Assembly: GCF_002804125.1 (NCBI RefSeq)
Contig: NZ_CP024966.1
Span: 496,001 to 560,000, forward strand
Origin: Mesoplasma entomophilum
GTDB taxonomy: Bacteria > Bacillota_I > Bacilli_A > Mycoplasmatales > Mycoplasmataceae
Direction: 5' to 3'
DNA: 64,000 nucleotides
Shown: piece after piece, positions 1 to 13,455 of the stretch
Layout of the letters: each line of letters begins with the position of its first letter
How positions within the stretch are numbered: position 1 is the stretch's first letter
Notes under the pieces: model-generated
What the model was told of the DNA's origin: nothing
Database searches by the model: none
What the model saw: only the letters and a program-made list of their open reading frames with translations
Program-made: the position numbers and the translations under genes

Positions 1-933
1 AGGTCTCTTTGCGTTAGACCCATATGTTAAATAATCAAGCGCTATTAATTTATCTAATTCAACTTCAATTGGATCTGTATCATATTCAACTTCAAAATCA
101 CTTTTAACAAATTCTTCAATTTCTTCATATTTAATTTTTCCAAGTTGGTTTATAAATTCTTTTGCTTGATCACCAAAAGTTTTAGCAGTTATTATTAAAT
201 CTGAGTTCATTACATAATCTGAATTAATTTTTGCAATACAAATATCATCAACAATAAATCCACATTTTTCTAAAACAAATACTTGATACATTAAGTCAAA
301 GAAATGTTCAGCTTTAACTTTTGTTGTAGCCTTAGCTTCAATGATTTCAACGTGTTTGTTTTCTTTAATTTTTAAAACGTCACATCTTGTTCTAATTTTT
401 TCATTATCATAACTGAATGCTGCTTCATAAATATATTCACAATTATCTTCTTTAAGTAATTCTTTTGTTTTTTGTTCTGCTTCAAAGAATTTCATTTCAT
501 CTAAGTTTACTGTTATTTTTTTATTAGTTCTTTTATCATTTGCAATGATATTTTTCATGTCAAAGTATTCTCTAACTTTATCCCCAAACGCATTACCATC
601 TTCAATTGTTTCACCTGCAAATAGTTCTGGATCAAAGCCTGTTTCAGAATCTCATGCTGAATTTCATCTTTTAAGAAATTCCTCTTTTTCATTTTCGTCT
701 AAAGAGTCAATGTTTAGGTATGCAGAAAAAATATCAATTGATTCTGCTGATTCAGAAAATTCATTTTCATCTTCAAAATTAGCATCTGCATCAATTTCAA
801 GGATCCTATCCTTCTTTCATTTTACAGCACTGGTAAAATTTTCTTTATTATCCCAAACTCAAGCTTTTTTAACGCACTCTTTCATTGCAAGCTTAAATGT
901 CTCTTTATTAACTTTTGCATTCAATTTAAACAT
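1..933 (-). CDS. DUF2779-type protein with RecB-like nuclease domain (3' end outside window)
   Basis: The first 311 residues are present; the gene runs off the left edge. It starts at ATG 933 after an AAGGAG ribosome binding site. A motif around residues 165-200 (YEAAFSYDNEKIRTRCDVLK, then VEIIEAKATTKV) has the Asp and Glu-x-Lys spacing of a PD-(D/E)XK nuclease, as found at the N-terminus of DUF2779 proteins of mycoplasmas. The N-terminal third is acidic and holds several UGA tryptophans. The family is thought to act on DNA but I know of no settled role. The family name is recognition by motif and overall look, so moderate confidence; the nuclease fold is more secure than the family. Confidence 0.6.
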
Positions 934-1051
934 ATTTTTCTCCTTATTAAAGTTTTTATTATTTATATTTTATCAACTTTACATGTGTTATTAATGTGTT
1001 AATAAAAAATAACTTGCATTATGAGTACATAATTACAAGTTATTGATATTA

Positions 1052-1669
1052 TTAATTTCCTTCTTTACTTCTGATAGGAACAAATTTTTCTTTATGGTCA
1101 GTTGTTCTTTGGATAACTGGGTTCTTTTTGTTTTCTTTAGCTTCAGCTCTAATTTTTTTGATTTCTTCTTTTTCAATTTTAGCTAATTCTTTTTCCTTAA
1201 TTCGATCAGATTTTTTAATTGCCTTTCTTTCTTCTTTAGTTAATTTAACTTCTTTTTGACCAATAGCAATTCTTTGTTCTGTTTCATTTAAATCTAAAAT
1301 TGTATTGACTACTCATTTAGTTGCATAATTCTTTTTATCAATTTTAGTTGTAATACCTTCAACCTCATAAGCTCTTCTTTCAATTGACTTTTGTGTTTTA
1401 GGCTCAATTAATTCAACAACAACATCAAAAACGTCACGATATTTATATTCGGGTCCTTTTCTTGAATAAACTTTTTCAAATTCAACTCTAATATTTTTTC
1501 TGTTATCTGTTTTAGCTAAAAATGCTTTGATTTCATTTCTAACCGCTTTATATCTTTGTTCTTTTTCTTTTTTAGCTGCTTTTTTTCCAGTAATTGTTGT
1601 AATGATTACAAATCCTACAACAACAACTAACATAACTAAAAGAATTATTAAACCTGCACTGTTACCCAT
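1052..1669 (-). CDS. Hypothetical protein with one N-terminal membrane anchor
   Basis: A 205-residue protein. Residues 5-28 are a strong membrane segment (GLIILLVMLVVVVGFVIITT), followed by a lysine-rich stretch, so most of the chain should lie in the cytoplasm. The middle looks like a small beta-rich domain (residues 50-120) and the C-terminal 80 residues are highly charged, rich in Lys and Glu and probably helical. It follows mnmA in the genome reading direction but is separated by about 60 bases. No catalytic motif is visible. I do not recognise the family. Confidence 0.7.
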
Positions 1670-1727
1670 AAAAACATCATTCCTTTTCTTTTAAATTCTT
1701 TATTATTATAAATTATTTTTTCTAAAA

Positions 1728-2861
<1,134 letters not shown>

Positions 2862-2870
2862 TTACACAAA

Positions 2871-2893
2871 AAAATTACTCAAATGAGTAATTT
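2871..2893 (-). terminator. Rho-independent terminator of the purine permease
   Basis: Read on the minus strand, AAATTACTC and GAGTAATTT form a hairpin followed by a run of seven U. It lies 30 bases after the permease stop codon and before mnmA. Confidence 0.8.
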
Positions 2894-2922
2894 AATTTTA
2901 TCATATTTTTGTTTATTTCAAA

Positions 2923-4458
2923 TTATATTTGTATGAATGCAAAAGCAATAAAGTAAATAATAAATAATAAAGATAAACAATAAACTGAAGGGTTAACCTT
3001 TTTAGCTTTACCAGTTATCATCATCATGAATGAATAGCTAATAAACGCCATTGCTACACCATTAGCAATTTCATAAGTTGCTATCATAAATAAAATTGAT
3101 AAGAAAGTTGGAACCAAAAATTCTGGCTTTTCTCATTCAACATGAGCTGCTTCTTTTATCATCATAATTCCAATGTATACACAAGCTGCACTTGTAATAG
3201 GTTGAGGAATTAATTTAAAGATTGGAAATAATGCAATAGCTAATAAGAATAATATACCATTAACAATTGCTGCCAATCCTGTTTTTGCGCCTTGCTCAAT
3301 TCCTGCTCCAGATTCTGCAAAAACTCCTAAAGGTGTTGTTCCTGTTACTGAAGCCATCATTGTACCAACTGAGTCAATAACTAAAGCTCTTTGACTAATT
3401 TCTTTATGTTGATTTGTTTTTTTATCTAATTGATTTGTAAATGCTGCCATAGTTCCTGTAGCATCAAAGAAGTTAATTAACATAACAACAAATATTGAAA
3501 TATAAGTTACAGGTGATGTTCAAATTTTAGTATTTCCAAATGCTTTAAATGTTGATTTTCAATTTCATGCGAATCCTTCAAAATCATAATTTCAACCTTC
3601 TCATTTTCTTAAGTCAGCTGAACCTAATAATGAAATTGCTTTTGAATCACTTGGAAGTGTAGAAGCTAGTATAATTGCTATAACTGACATTGATAAAATT
3701 GCTAAAGCAACTGCTCCCGGTATTTTTTTAAATGTTAAAAATAAAATTAAAAGTAATGTTACAGAGCCTAAAATAATTGGCAAGTAGTTATCTCTTAATG
3801 TTGCAACAGAAGCTACTGGTACTCCAGAATCTTCTTGCATAGCTAATCAACCCATGCTTGAAATCCCAACATAAGCTATAAATAAACCAATACCTATACC
3901 AATTGCTAAAACTATTCCTTTTGGAATTGACTTAATAATAAATGATCTTAGTGGTGTTAGTGAAACAGTTACAAAAACTACTGATGAAAGCATTGTAACT
4001 ATCATAGCTCCTTCAAAACCTAAACCACCACTGATTCCAATGTTTACGCTTACTAAAGCATTCATACCCATTGATGTAGACATTGCAACAGGAATATTAG
4101 CAAATAAACCCATAACAATACAACAAATACCTGAAACCAATGCTGTAGCAAAGAAAATACCAAAGTAATTCATTGCTCCTGCGCTTTCGTTTATTGAAGG
4201 AGTATTTGAAACCAACCCAGGGTTAACTGTAAGAATATACATTAGTGAAAGGAAAGTTGTAACTCCACCAATGATTTCTTTTTTCATAATCGCACCTAAA
4301 GTATCAAACTTAAAGTACTTTTCAATTGAACGGATAGCTTTATTGTTGCTGAAGACAAAAGCTTCCTTGTTTCTCTGAGCTGTTTGCTCAGGTGTTTCAT
4401 TTAAAAATAATTCAGACTCATTTTCAGCTTGAGTCTGTTTAGGACTTTTATTATTCAT
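2923..4458 (-). CDS. NCS2 family purine permease (AzgA/PbuG type)
   Basis: A 511-residue membrane transporter of the nucleobase:cation symporter 2 family, AzgA-like branch, which takes up adenine, guanine or hypoxanthine. An unusual 60-residue hydrophilic N-terminus precedes the first conserved stretch (KEIIGGVTTFLSLMYILTVN). Further hallmarks are NIPVAMSTSMGMNALV near residue 120 and NFFDATGTMAAFTNQ in the second half, which contributes to substrate binding. About 12 to 14 membrane segments are visible. Start ATG 4458. The long leader holds a purine riboswitch and a terminator hairpin, so synthesis is probably controlled by intracellular purine. Mollicutes cannot make purines de novo, which makes this a salvage gene. 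The exact substrate is not readable from the protein; the riboswitch points to adenine. Confidence 0.92.
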
Positions 4459-4503
4459 TTTGCCTATTCTTTCTATGTATAAAATTCAATGAAGAACTCA
4501 GCA

Positions 4504-4551
4504 AAAATAAAAAGAGTTTTCACAACGCGCAAAATACGCATAGTGAAAACT
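4504..4551 (-). terminator. Terminator hairpin of the purine riboswitch expression platform
   Basis: In the RNA, AGUUUUCAC (4551-4543) pairs with GUGAAAACU (4523-4515), extended by a GCG/CGC stem with a single mismatch, and is followed by UUUUUAUUUUU. The hairpin lies between the aptamer and the permease start, so it can stop transcription before the gene. The aptamer P1 3' strand ends with GAGUUUU, which is complementary to AAAACUC in the terminator's 3' arm; this could couple ligand binding to termination. Confidence 0.8.
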
Positions 4552-4554
4552 ATA

Positions 4555-4620
4555 AAACTCATAATCTAACATTGGTGTTAGGTAGAGACTCCTTCCCGAT
4601 ATGAAGGATTATATAAGTTT
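4555..4620 (-). promoter_or_regulatory. Purine riboswitch aptamer, adenine-type base at position 74
   Basis: The minus-strand RNA has P1 AAACUUAUA/UAUGAGUUU, the joint UAAUC, P2 UCCUUC/GAAGGA closing a loop AUAUCGG, the core joint GUCUCUACC, and P3 UAACA/UGUUA closing a four-base loop CCAA. The junction before the P1 3' strand reads G-A-U-U-A. In known purine riboswitches the third base here (nucleotide 74) pairs with the ligand: C for guanine, U for adenine. Here it is U, as in the add adenine riboswitch. Loop 3 is three bases shorter than the usual seven-base loop but keeps the CC that pairs with GG of loop 2. Confidence 0.85.
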
Positions 4621-4677
4621 TCATATTCATTTTATACTTAGTTATTTTATCTAATAAATTATTAATATTCAAATAAA

Positions 4678-4704
4678 AAATCAACTTATAATTAAAGTTG
4701 ATTT
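4678..4704 (-). terminator. Terminator at the end of dnaJ
   Basis: AAATCAACTT and AAGUUGAUUU form a stem followed by a U run. The upstream arm begins at the dnaJ stop codon, so it closes the hrcA-grpE-dnaK-dnaJ unit. Confidence 0.8.
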
Positions 4705-5828
4705 TATTCAATATTGTTTTTTGGTTCAAATGATGAAAGTTCTTCTAAATTTTTAAGTATTTTTTTCTCTTCTTTTGAAACTGAAGTTGGGACTGATATA
4801 TTAATTCTAATTAATAAATCTCCACGTTTATCAGATGTTTGATTTTTAAATAGACCTTTGTCATGAACTTTTATTAATTGCCCTGAATGAACACCTTTTG
4901 GTATTTTTAATTTAACAGGTCCATCTAAAGTTTTAATAATAACTTCATTTCCCAAAATTGCATCAAGATATGAAATATTATAATTCATAATTAAATCATT
5001 AGAATTTTGTACTAATTCAAATACATCACTTTTAACTATACCAATAGTTATAAAAAGATCTCCAGGCATTCCACCTTCTAATGAAGCATGTCCTTGTCCA
5101 CGCATAACAAACTGTTGACCAGGTCATAATCCTTTTGGTAATGGTATTTCAATTTCTTCTCTTTTTGTTTCAACACCTTTACCATGACAATTTTTACATT
5201 TATTTTTGAATTCTTTTCCGATTCCATTACATTTATCACAAGTAATTTGGTTTTGAACTTGGAAAGGACCCATTTGTTTGTTAACAATTATTTGTCCTGC
5301 TCCATTACATTTTGTACAAGTATGAACATCGTTTGGATTTTCTGCTCCAACACCATTACATTTAGCACAATTCTTAATTAAATTTAAAATTGTTCTTTTG
5401 TTAACTCCAAAAACTAATTCTCTATAAGTTAAAGTTACTTCTAAACCGATATCTTGGCCTTTGCTTGGTCCTCTTCTAGATGAACGACTACTTCTTCCTC
5501 CACCAAATAGGTCTGAGAAAATGTCACCAAAGTCCATTCCTCCACCCATGTTTGAGAAGAAATCCTCAAATCCTCCAAAACCAGAACCGCCAAATCCTGA
5601 ACTACCATCAAAAGCAGCATGACCAAATTGATCATATTTAGCTCTTTTGTCAGCATCAAGTAAAATGCTTGCAGCTTCATTTACTTCTTTAAACTTTTCT
5701 TCAGCACCGCTTTCTTTATTCACATCAGGGTGGTACTTTTTAGCAAGTTTTCTATAAGCACTTTTAATTTCTTGTTCTGTTGAAGTTTTAGAAACACCTA
5801 AAACTTCATAATAATCTCTTTTTGCCAT
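4704..5828 (-). CDS. dnaJ: Chaperone DnaJ (Hsp40, type I)
   Basis: A 374-residue co-chaperone that delivers unfolded proteins to DnaK and stimulates its ATPase. The J domain covers residues 4-70 with the HPD motif at 33-35. A glycine/phenylalanine-rich stretch follows (about 73-110), then a zinc-binding domain with four CxxCxGxG repeats ([32 protein letters not shown]), and the C-terminal substrate-binding domains. Length is typical. ATG 5828 has an AAGGA ribosome binding site. It is the last gene of the HrcA-controlled operon; a hairpin sits between dnaK and dnaJ. Confidence 0.97.
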
Positions 5829-5851
5829 GTTGTTATTCCTTTTTAAAAAAT

Positions 5852-5873
5852 AAAACTAACAGTTGTTAGTTTT
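5852..5873 (-). terminator. Intercistronic hairpin with U run between dnaK and dnaJ
   Basis: AAAACUAACA and UGUUAGUUUU form a perfect ten-base stem with a two-base loop, followed by AUUUUUU. It looks like an intrinsic terminator inside the operon and would lower dnaJ transcripts relative to dnaK, or protect the dnaK 3' end. No separate dnaJ promoter is obvious in the short gap. Confidence 0.7.
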
Positions 5874-5885
5874 TTAAATTTATTT

Positions 5886-7691
<1,806 letters not shown>

Positions 7692-8255
7692 CTATTTTGC
7701 CACTTTTACAATTGCGTGAATTAATACTCTATCGTGAATCATATATCCATCTGAAATCACAGACACTATTTTATTTGATTCCATACCACTATCTTCTAGT
7801 GATTCATTTGCTTCATGAAAATTCGAATCGAATTCATCCCCCGCTTTAACACCCATTGCTTTTATTCCATTATTTTCAAATGCATTTTCTATTTGACTGA
7901 TGATCATTTTAAATCCCATTAAATAGTTTTGTAATTCTGGACTTTCAGTAGGTGTATCAACTACTTTTTTTAATAAATCAATTGGTTTAATTAAGTCTTC
8001 AGCTAAATTGCTTGAACCATATTTTCTAATTAAAGCTTCTTGTTCATTTCTTTTTTTAGTTAAATTTGCAATATCTGCATTTCTTAAACCTTTTTGAAAT
8101 TCAATTTCTTTTTCACAACTCTCAATTTGCTTTTTAAGATCTTGAATCATTTTTTTATAATCTTTTTTTTCTTTTTTTATTTCTTCAGTTATAACTTCTT
8201 TTTCATTATTTTCAACTGAAGTTTCTTCTTTTTTTAATTCTTTTTCATTACTCAT
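7692..8255 (-). CDS. grpE: Nucleotide exchange factor GrpE
   Basis: A 187-residue DnaK partner that drives ADP release. The N-terminal 70 residues are charged and form a long coiled coil (Lys/Glu rich). The C-terminal beta domain carries the family signature MGVKAGDEFDSNFHEA and ends with VSDGYMIHDRVLIHAIVKVA. I chose ATG 8255 (MSNEKEL); an in-frame ATG at 8273 lies too close to the GGAG element and deep inside hrcA. With this start the gene overlaps the end of hrcA by eight bases, suggesting translational coupling. Confidence 0.95.
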   Translation of the reverse strand: MSNEKELKKEETSVENNEKEVITEEIKKEKKDYKKMIQDLKKQIESCEKEIEFQKGLRNADIANLTKKRNEQEALIRKYGSSNLAEDLIKPIDLLKKVVDTPTESPELQNYLMGFKMIISQIENAFENNGIKAMGVKAGDEFDSNFHEANESLEDSGMESNKIVSVISDGYMIHDRVLIHAIVKVAK

Positions 8256-9276
8256 TTTTATGATCATCTCCATTTATTATTTCTACAATCAAGTTAATTA
8301 ATTGATTAGCTTGAGAATAATCAACTCTCTTAGGCCCAACCAATGTTAACATGGTCGAACCTTGTTCAGTTTTAATTGCCGTTTCGACAATTGAAATATC
8401 ACTTAAATCTTCAGATATTTCTTCACCGATTTTTGTACTTATTTGAATCATTTTTTGATTTGAACTATAACTTACATCAAATCAGTCAAACGGTGACATG
8501 TTTTCCATTATGTTAATAACTTTTTTAAGTTTTTCTGTGTCATTAAACTCAGGATTTTCTAACATGTTTTTCATTCCAACAATTTCTTTTTTAGATTCTT
8601 TTGGTTGTAAAATGTTTGACATAAAAGTCTCTAAAATTAAATCATAGTTTTTAACTGTGTTTTCTAAGTTAGGTCTAATAAGTGATATGTTATTTTCTAT
8701 TTCCTTAACAGGAGTATCTACTAAACAATCTGAAAATATTTTTATTGATATTGATAAATCTGATAATGAAATATTTTTTAGATCGAACAGTTGATTTTGC
8801 ATTTCTCCATTTGAAAGAATGAAAATTACTGATGCCATAGTTTCTGATAATGGAATTAGATCTATTTTTTTAACCATTAACTCACTATTTAAGTTTTGTT
8901 TGGTAACAATAGCAGTCATCTTAGTCATTTCACTAATTATTTGACTAGCTTGTTCTAAAACATTTTCAATTTTTGTCCCACGTTGAAATAAAATTGTTTT
9001 CAAGTTTTCTTTTAAACTCTCATTACAATCATCAAATTCCATTAAGTGATCAACATAATATCTGTATCCCTTTGTTGAAGGAACTCTTCCAGATGATGTG
9101 TGTTGTTTTTCTAAATAATTCATTTCCTCAAGTGTTGCAGAATCATTTCTGATTGTTGCGCTTGAAACTTGTATATTAAGTAATTCTTGAATTCTTTTTG
9201 AACTAACAGCTTGATTAGTCTTAATATACTCTGAAACAATTACTTTTAAAATTTGAGCTTGTCTTTCGCTTAACAT
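8248..9276 (-). CDS. hrcA: Heat-inducible transcription repressor HrcA
   Basis: A 342-residue repressor that binds CIRCE operators and is kept active by chaperones. The N-terminal winged helix (residues 1-75) contains AVSSKRIQELLNIQVSSATIRND and GYLEKQHTSSGRVPSTKGYR-like sequence typical of the family; the C-terminal part includes LTLVGPKRVDYSQANQLIN. ATG 9276 is preferred over GTG 9285 because the AGGTGA ribosome binding site overlaps the GTG. It is the first gene of the hrcA-grpE-dnaK-dnaJ operon and lies behind a CIRCE element, so it should control itself. Confidence 0.96.
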
Positions 9277-9296
9277 TATGATCACCTGTTTTTATT

Positions 9297-9323
9297 TTAG
9301 CACTCTATGTATTAGATTGCTAC
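9297..9323. promoter_or_regulatory. CIRCE operator upstream of hrcA (one arm degenerate)
   Basis: The sequence reads TTAGCACTC, nine bases, then GATTGCTAC. The consensus is TTAGCACTC-N9-GAGTGCTAA. The arm proximal to hrcA is perfect; the distal arm differs at three positions. It sits 21 bases before the hrcA start, just after the clpB stop codon. Confidence 0.85.
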
Positions 9324-9331
9324 TTTTTTTA

Positions 9332-11467
9332 CTAATTTCTAATTTTTGATAAAGAAAAGCTATCATTTTCAACTGTTATTGTATATCTAATGTTTTCTTC
9401 AATTTCACCAGAAATAATTTTTTGAGCTAATAAAGTTTCAATGTTTTTCTCAATATATCTTTTAATTGGTCTAGCTCCAAATTGTGGATCGTAACCTTCA
9501 TCAATTATTTTATTTTTTGCCTTTAAGTCAAATGTTAAAAATAAGTTTTTATCATTTTCTAATCTAGTTGATAAAATGTTTAATTCTTTTGTAACAATTT
9601 CAGCAATATTTTCTTTTGATAATGGATTAAATATTACAACATTATCAATTCTATTTAAAAACTCTGGTCTAAAGTGTTTTAATAATTCAGATTGAATTGC
9701 TATTTTACTTTCTTCAGATGTTGAACCGTTTTTTAAAATATATTCACTACCTAAATTTGAAGTTAAAATAATAATTGTATTTTTAAAGTCCACTGTTTTT
9801 CCTAGAGAGTCAGTAATTCTTCCTTCATCCAACACTTGTAATAGAATATTAAAAACATCTGGGTGAGCTTTTTCAATTTCATCAAATAAAACGATTGAAT
9901 AAGGATTTCTTCTAACTGCTTCAGTTAATCTTCCACCTTCTTCATATCCAACATATCCAGGAGGAGAACCAATTAATTTTGAAACACTATGTTTTTCCAT
10001 ATATTCACTCATGTCAATTCTTACCATTTTTTTACTTGAGTTAAATAATATATCAGCTAAGCTTCTTGCTATTTCAGTTTTACCAACTCCAGTAGGTCCC
10101 AAAAATAGGAAAGAACCAATTGGTTTATTTGGATCTTTAATTCCACTTCTACTTCTTAAGATTGCTTGAGAAACTGCTTCAATAGCTTCGTTTTGACCTT
10201 TTACTCTTTCTTCAAGTGTAGTTTCAAGTTCAAGTAATTTAGTTTTTTCTGATTCAACTAATCTATCAACTGGAATACCTGTTCATTTAGCAACGATTTC
10301 AGCTACATTTTTTTCAGTAACTTCTTCACTAACTAATGTTTCACGAGTATTTTTTTCAGCTTCACTTAATTGTTTTTCTAAAGTTGGCAATAATGAATAT
10401 TGAATTTCACCAGCACGTTTATAATTACCTTCATTTTGTGCAATTTCTAATTCATTTCTTAAATTTTCAATTGTTGTTTTAAAACCATTAATTTTTTCTA
10501 GTTCTGATTTTTGTTCATTTCATTCACTAGCTAATTTTTCTTGTGCAATTTTTGTTTTTTCAAGTTCTTTAATAGCTTCAGCTAATCTTTCTTTTGACTT
10601 GTCATCTTTTTCTTTTGAAAGAGCACTTTTTTCAATTTCTAATTGCATAACTTTTCTATTTATTTGATCTAGCTCAGTAGGCACACTTGCTAATTCAGTT
10701 TTAATAGTTGATGAAGCTTCATCAATTAAGTCAATTGCTTTATCTGGTAAAAATCTATCCGCTATATATCTATTTGATAAATTTGCAGCACTAACAATTG
10801 CATTATCATGAATTCTAACTCCATGATATGTTTCAAATCTTTCTTTTAATCCTCTAAGTATTGAAATAGTTTGATCAACTGTTGGTTCTTCAACCATAAC
10901 TCTTTGGAATCTTCTTTCTAAAGCAGAATCTTTTTCAATGTATTCCCTATATTCTTTTAAAGTTGTTGCACCAATTGCTTTTAATTCACCTCTTGCAAGA
11001 GCTGGTTTCAATAGGTTAGAAACATCCATTCCTCCCCCACTACCTGTTTTACCTGCACCAACAATTAAGTGAAGTTCATCTATAAATAGAATTATTTCAC
11101 CTTCTGATTTTTTTATTTCATTAACAATAGCTTTAACTCTTGATTCATAATCACCAAGATACATTGCTCCTGCCATTAAACTTCCCATGTCTAACTCTAA
11201 TATTCTTTTGCCTTTTAAAATTGAAGGAACATCTCCTTTGACTATTCTTTGAGCAAGTCCTTCAACTACAGCTGTTTTACCAACTCCAGGTTCACCAATT
11301 AAAACTGGATTATTTTTAGTTTTTCTTGAAAGAATTCTAATAACTCTTAAAATTTCTTCTTCTCTTCCAATGATTGGATCAATTTTCCCATCCTTAGCTG
11401 TTTGAGTTAAGTCACGAGTATATTTTTCTAATGCGTTTACTTCTTCGCCTTTTTGTTGAAATTCCAT
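9332..11467 (-). CDS. clpB: Disaggregase ClpB, short form without N-domain
   Basis: A 711-residue AAA+ hexameric disaggregase working with DnaK/DnaJ. It starts almost directly at the first nucleotide-binding domain ([20 protein letters not shown]), so the usual 150-residue N-terminal domain is absent, as in other mollicutes. Walker A motifs are GEPGVGKTA (NBD1) and GPTGVGKTE (NBD2); Walker B motifs are ILFIDELH and IVLFDEIE. A long Lys/Glu-rich coiled-coil middle domain separates them. The TGG/TGA tryptophan at about residue 379 falls in that coiled coil. ATG 11467 has an AAGGAGGG ribosome binding site. Its own CIRCE and promoter lie upstream. Confidence 0.97.
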
Positions 11468-11513
11468 AATAAATTCCCTCCTTGATAAAAACCTATTTCC
11501 TAGGTTTGTAAAT

Positions 11514-11542
11514 ATATTAATACATAAATTTAGCAAAGTCAA
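11514..11542 (-). promoter_or_regulatory. clpB promoter, -35 inside CIRCE
   Basis: On the minus strand TTGACT (11542-11537), 17 bases, TAATAT (11519-11514). The -35 box straddles the CIRCE spacer and one arm, so HrcA binding would block RNA polymerase. The predicted start leaves about 40 bases of leader. Confidence 0.8.
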
Positions 11543-11556
11543 TAGGAGAGTGCTAA
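11530..11556. promoter_or_regulatory. CIRCE operator upstream of clpB (one arm degenerate)
   Basis: TTAGCAAAG, nine bases, GAGTGCTAA. The right arm is a perfect consensus and the left arm differs at its last three bases. It overlaps the clpB promoter. Confidence 0.87.
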
Positions 11557-11564
11557 TATTGTAA

Positions 11565-11592
11565 CTAAGAAAAAAGAAGCTACTAAACTGCA
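11565..11592 (-). terminator. Probable thyA terminator
   Basis: At the thyA stop codon the RNA GAAGUUGC...GUAGCUUC can form an imperfect stem followed by UUUUUU. It separates thyA from the clpB CIRCE. Confidence 0.5.
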
Positions 11593-12449
11593 ACTTCTCC
11601 TGTAATTTTTGCATGACTTTGATAACCTTCAATTTCAATATCTTCAAATGATATATCAAAAATTGATTTATTTGAATTTATATTAATTTTACATAATGGC
11701 AACGGTTCTCTTTTTAATTGTTCATTAATTTGATCTAAGTGATTTAAATAAATATGTGCATCACCAATTGTATGAACGAAGTATCTCGCCTTTAAATTAC
11801 ATTCTTTTGCAATTAATTCCATTAGCAATGCATATGAAGCTATATTGAAAGGAACTCCCAAAAATACATCTCCACTTCTTTGATACAATTGTAAATCTAA
11901 TCAACCATCTTTTGAAACATAAACTTGTCAAAATGAATGACACGGAGGTAATAGCATGTTATCTACTTCTGCTGGATTTCATGCTGAAACAATATGTCTT
12001 CTTGAAAATGGATTGTTTTTAATATCATTAATTAATTTAGTAAATTGATCAACTCCACCAAAGTCTCTTCATTGTTTTCCATAAACAGGACCTAAATCTC
12101 CTCATTTACTACAAAAATCATTATCACTTTTTAATCTTTCGACAAATTCTTGTAAAGTTTCATTATTAAATTCAGCTGATTTTTTAAAATTATCATAAGG
12201 TCATTCATTTCAAATCTTTACATTATTGTCAACTAAATATTTTATGTTAGTATCCCCTCTAATAAATCATAACATTTCATGAAATATTGCTTTATAGAAA
12301 ACTTTTTTAGTTGTTAATAAAGGAAAACCTTCACGAAGATCATATCTTTTTTGCACACCAAACTTAGATATTGTTCCTGTGTTTGTTCGATCTTCTCGTT
12401 TTTCTCCATCTTTTAAAATTTCATTAACTAATTCAATATATTGTTTCAT
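11583..12449 (-). CDS. thyA: Thymidylate synthase ThyA
   Basis: A 288-residue enzyme that methylates dUMP to dTMP with methylenetetrahydrofolate. Family hallmarks are visible in order: [11 protein letters not shown] near residue 20, the [10 protein letters not shown] stretch, [24 protein letters not shown], the active-site cysteine in LPPCHSFWQVYV, and [22 protein letters not shown], ending in the usual short hydrophobic tail (KITGEVAV). Several tryptophans are UGA. Length is slightly above the short bacterial form. Upstream, ruvB ends about 60 bases before it; a promoter is not obvious. Confidence 0.97.
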
Positions 12450-12507
12450 GTTTGATCTCCCTTATTCAATGTTAAGATTATAATTCCAAAATTATTAATT
12501 TTCTTTT

Positions 12508-13455
12508 CTAAATATATTGATTTTTATTTTTTTCTAAATACATTTTTCCTTTGTTAGTTAATTGTCTACCACGGCCTGTTTTTATAATTAATCTTTCTTT
12601 TAAAAAGATTGGCTCCATATTATTTAAAATTGTTTGATTAGGTACATTTATAATTTGTGCTAAGCTATCTAATGACAATGTATTATTTTCTGATAGTGTA
12701 AATAAGTAGTCTAAATCTTTTTCATTTAAACCATATTCATAAAGTCCCATTTGTTTAAAAACTCATATTAAATTTTTTTCTGATAAGTCTATTATTTTTT
12801 CTGTTATTAAAAAATCATAAATTCTTTTTACCAAATTTATAGCAACTCTTGGGACTAATCGAGAAAATTTAGCAATAATCTTTGCTTGTTCTATTTCTAT
12901 TTTGTATTCTAATTTATTAAATGTATTAATTATAATTTTCGTCAAATCATCATGATTGTAACCCACTAATTCAAATTGTATTGGAAATCTATTTAAAAAA
13001 GGAAATGGTAATTTATTTATTTCTGTTGTTGCAGTTATGATAGTGAAATTTGGTAACTTTATATTAACTATTTTAGAATTATATTCTTTTCCAATAATAA
13101 TGCTAAGTTTATTTTCTTCTAAAACCGGATATAAAACTTCCATGATGTCTTTGCTAACTGAATGAACTTCATCAATAAAAAGAATTTGGTTTTCTTTTAT
13201 ACTTGTTAGAACTGAAATTAAGTCACTTGGTCTTTGTAAACTAGGACCATTTATGATATAAATTTTGGTTTTTAATATTTTGCTTAACAAATAAGCTAAG
13301 CTTGTTTTACCCATTCCACTTGGTCCTGAGAAAATTATCGGATCTAAAACTTTATTTTGTTTGATTGATGATTCTATACATATTTTTAAATTCTTAATAA
13401 CCTTTTCTTGTCCAATGTACTCACTCCACTTACTTGGTCTAAAATCATTACTCAT
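12508..13455 (-). CDS. ruvB: Holliday junction branch migration helicase RuvB
   Basis: A 315-residue AAA+ motor that works with RuvA on Holliday junctions. It begins with FRPSKWSEYIGQEKVIKNLK (standard RuvB start), Walker A GPSGMGKTS at about 45, Walker B ILFIDEVH, sensor TATTEI and the arginine-finger region LNRFPIQF. The C-terminal winged helix includes YEYGLNEKDLDYL and a GRGRQLTNKG wing. Its ATG overlaps the ruvA stop by eight bases, so the two are translationally coupled. Confidence 0.96.

Noticed and set aside
545-994. Plus-strand open frame of 149 codons
   Set aside because: It is the antisense of the DUF2779 gene, which has a ribosome site and nuclease motif on the minus strand; composition is Ser/Phe rich as typical of shadows.
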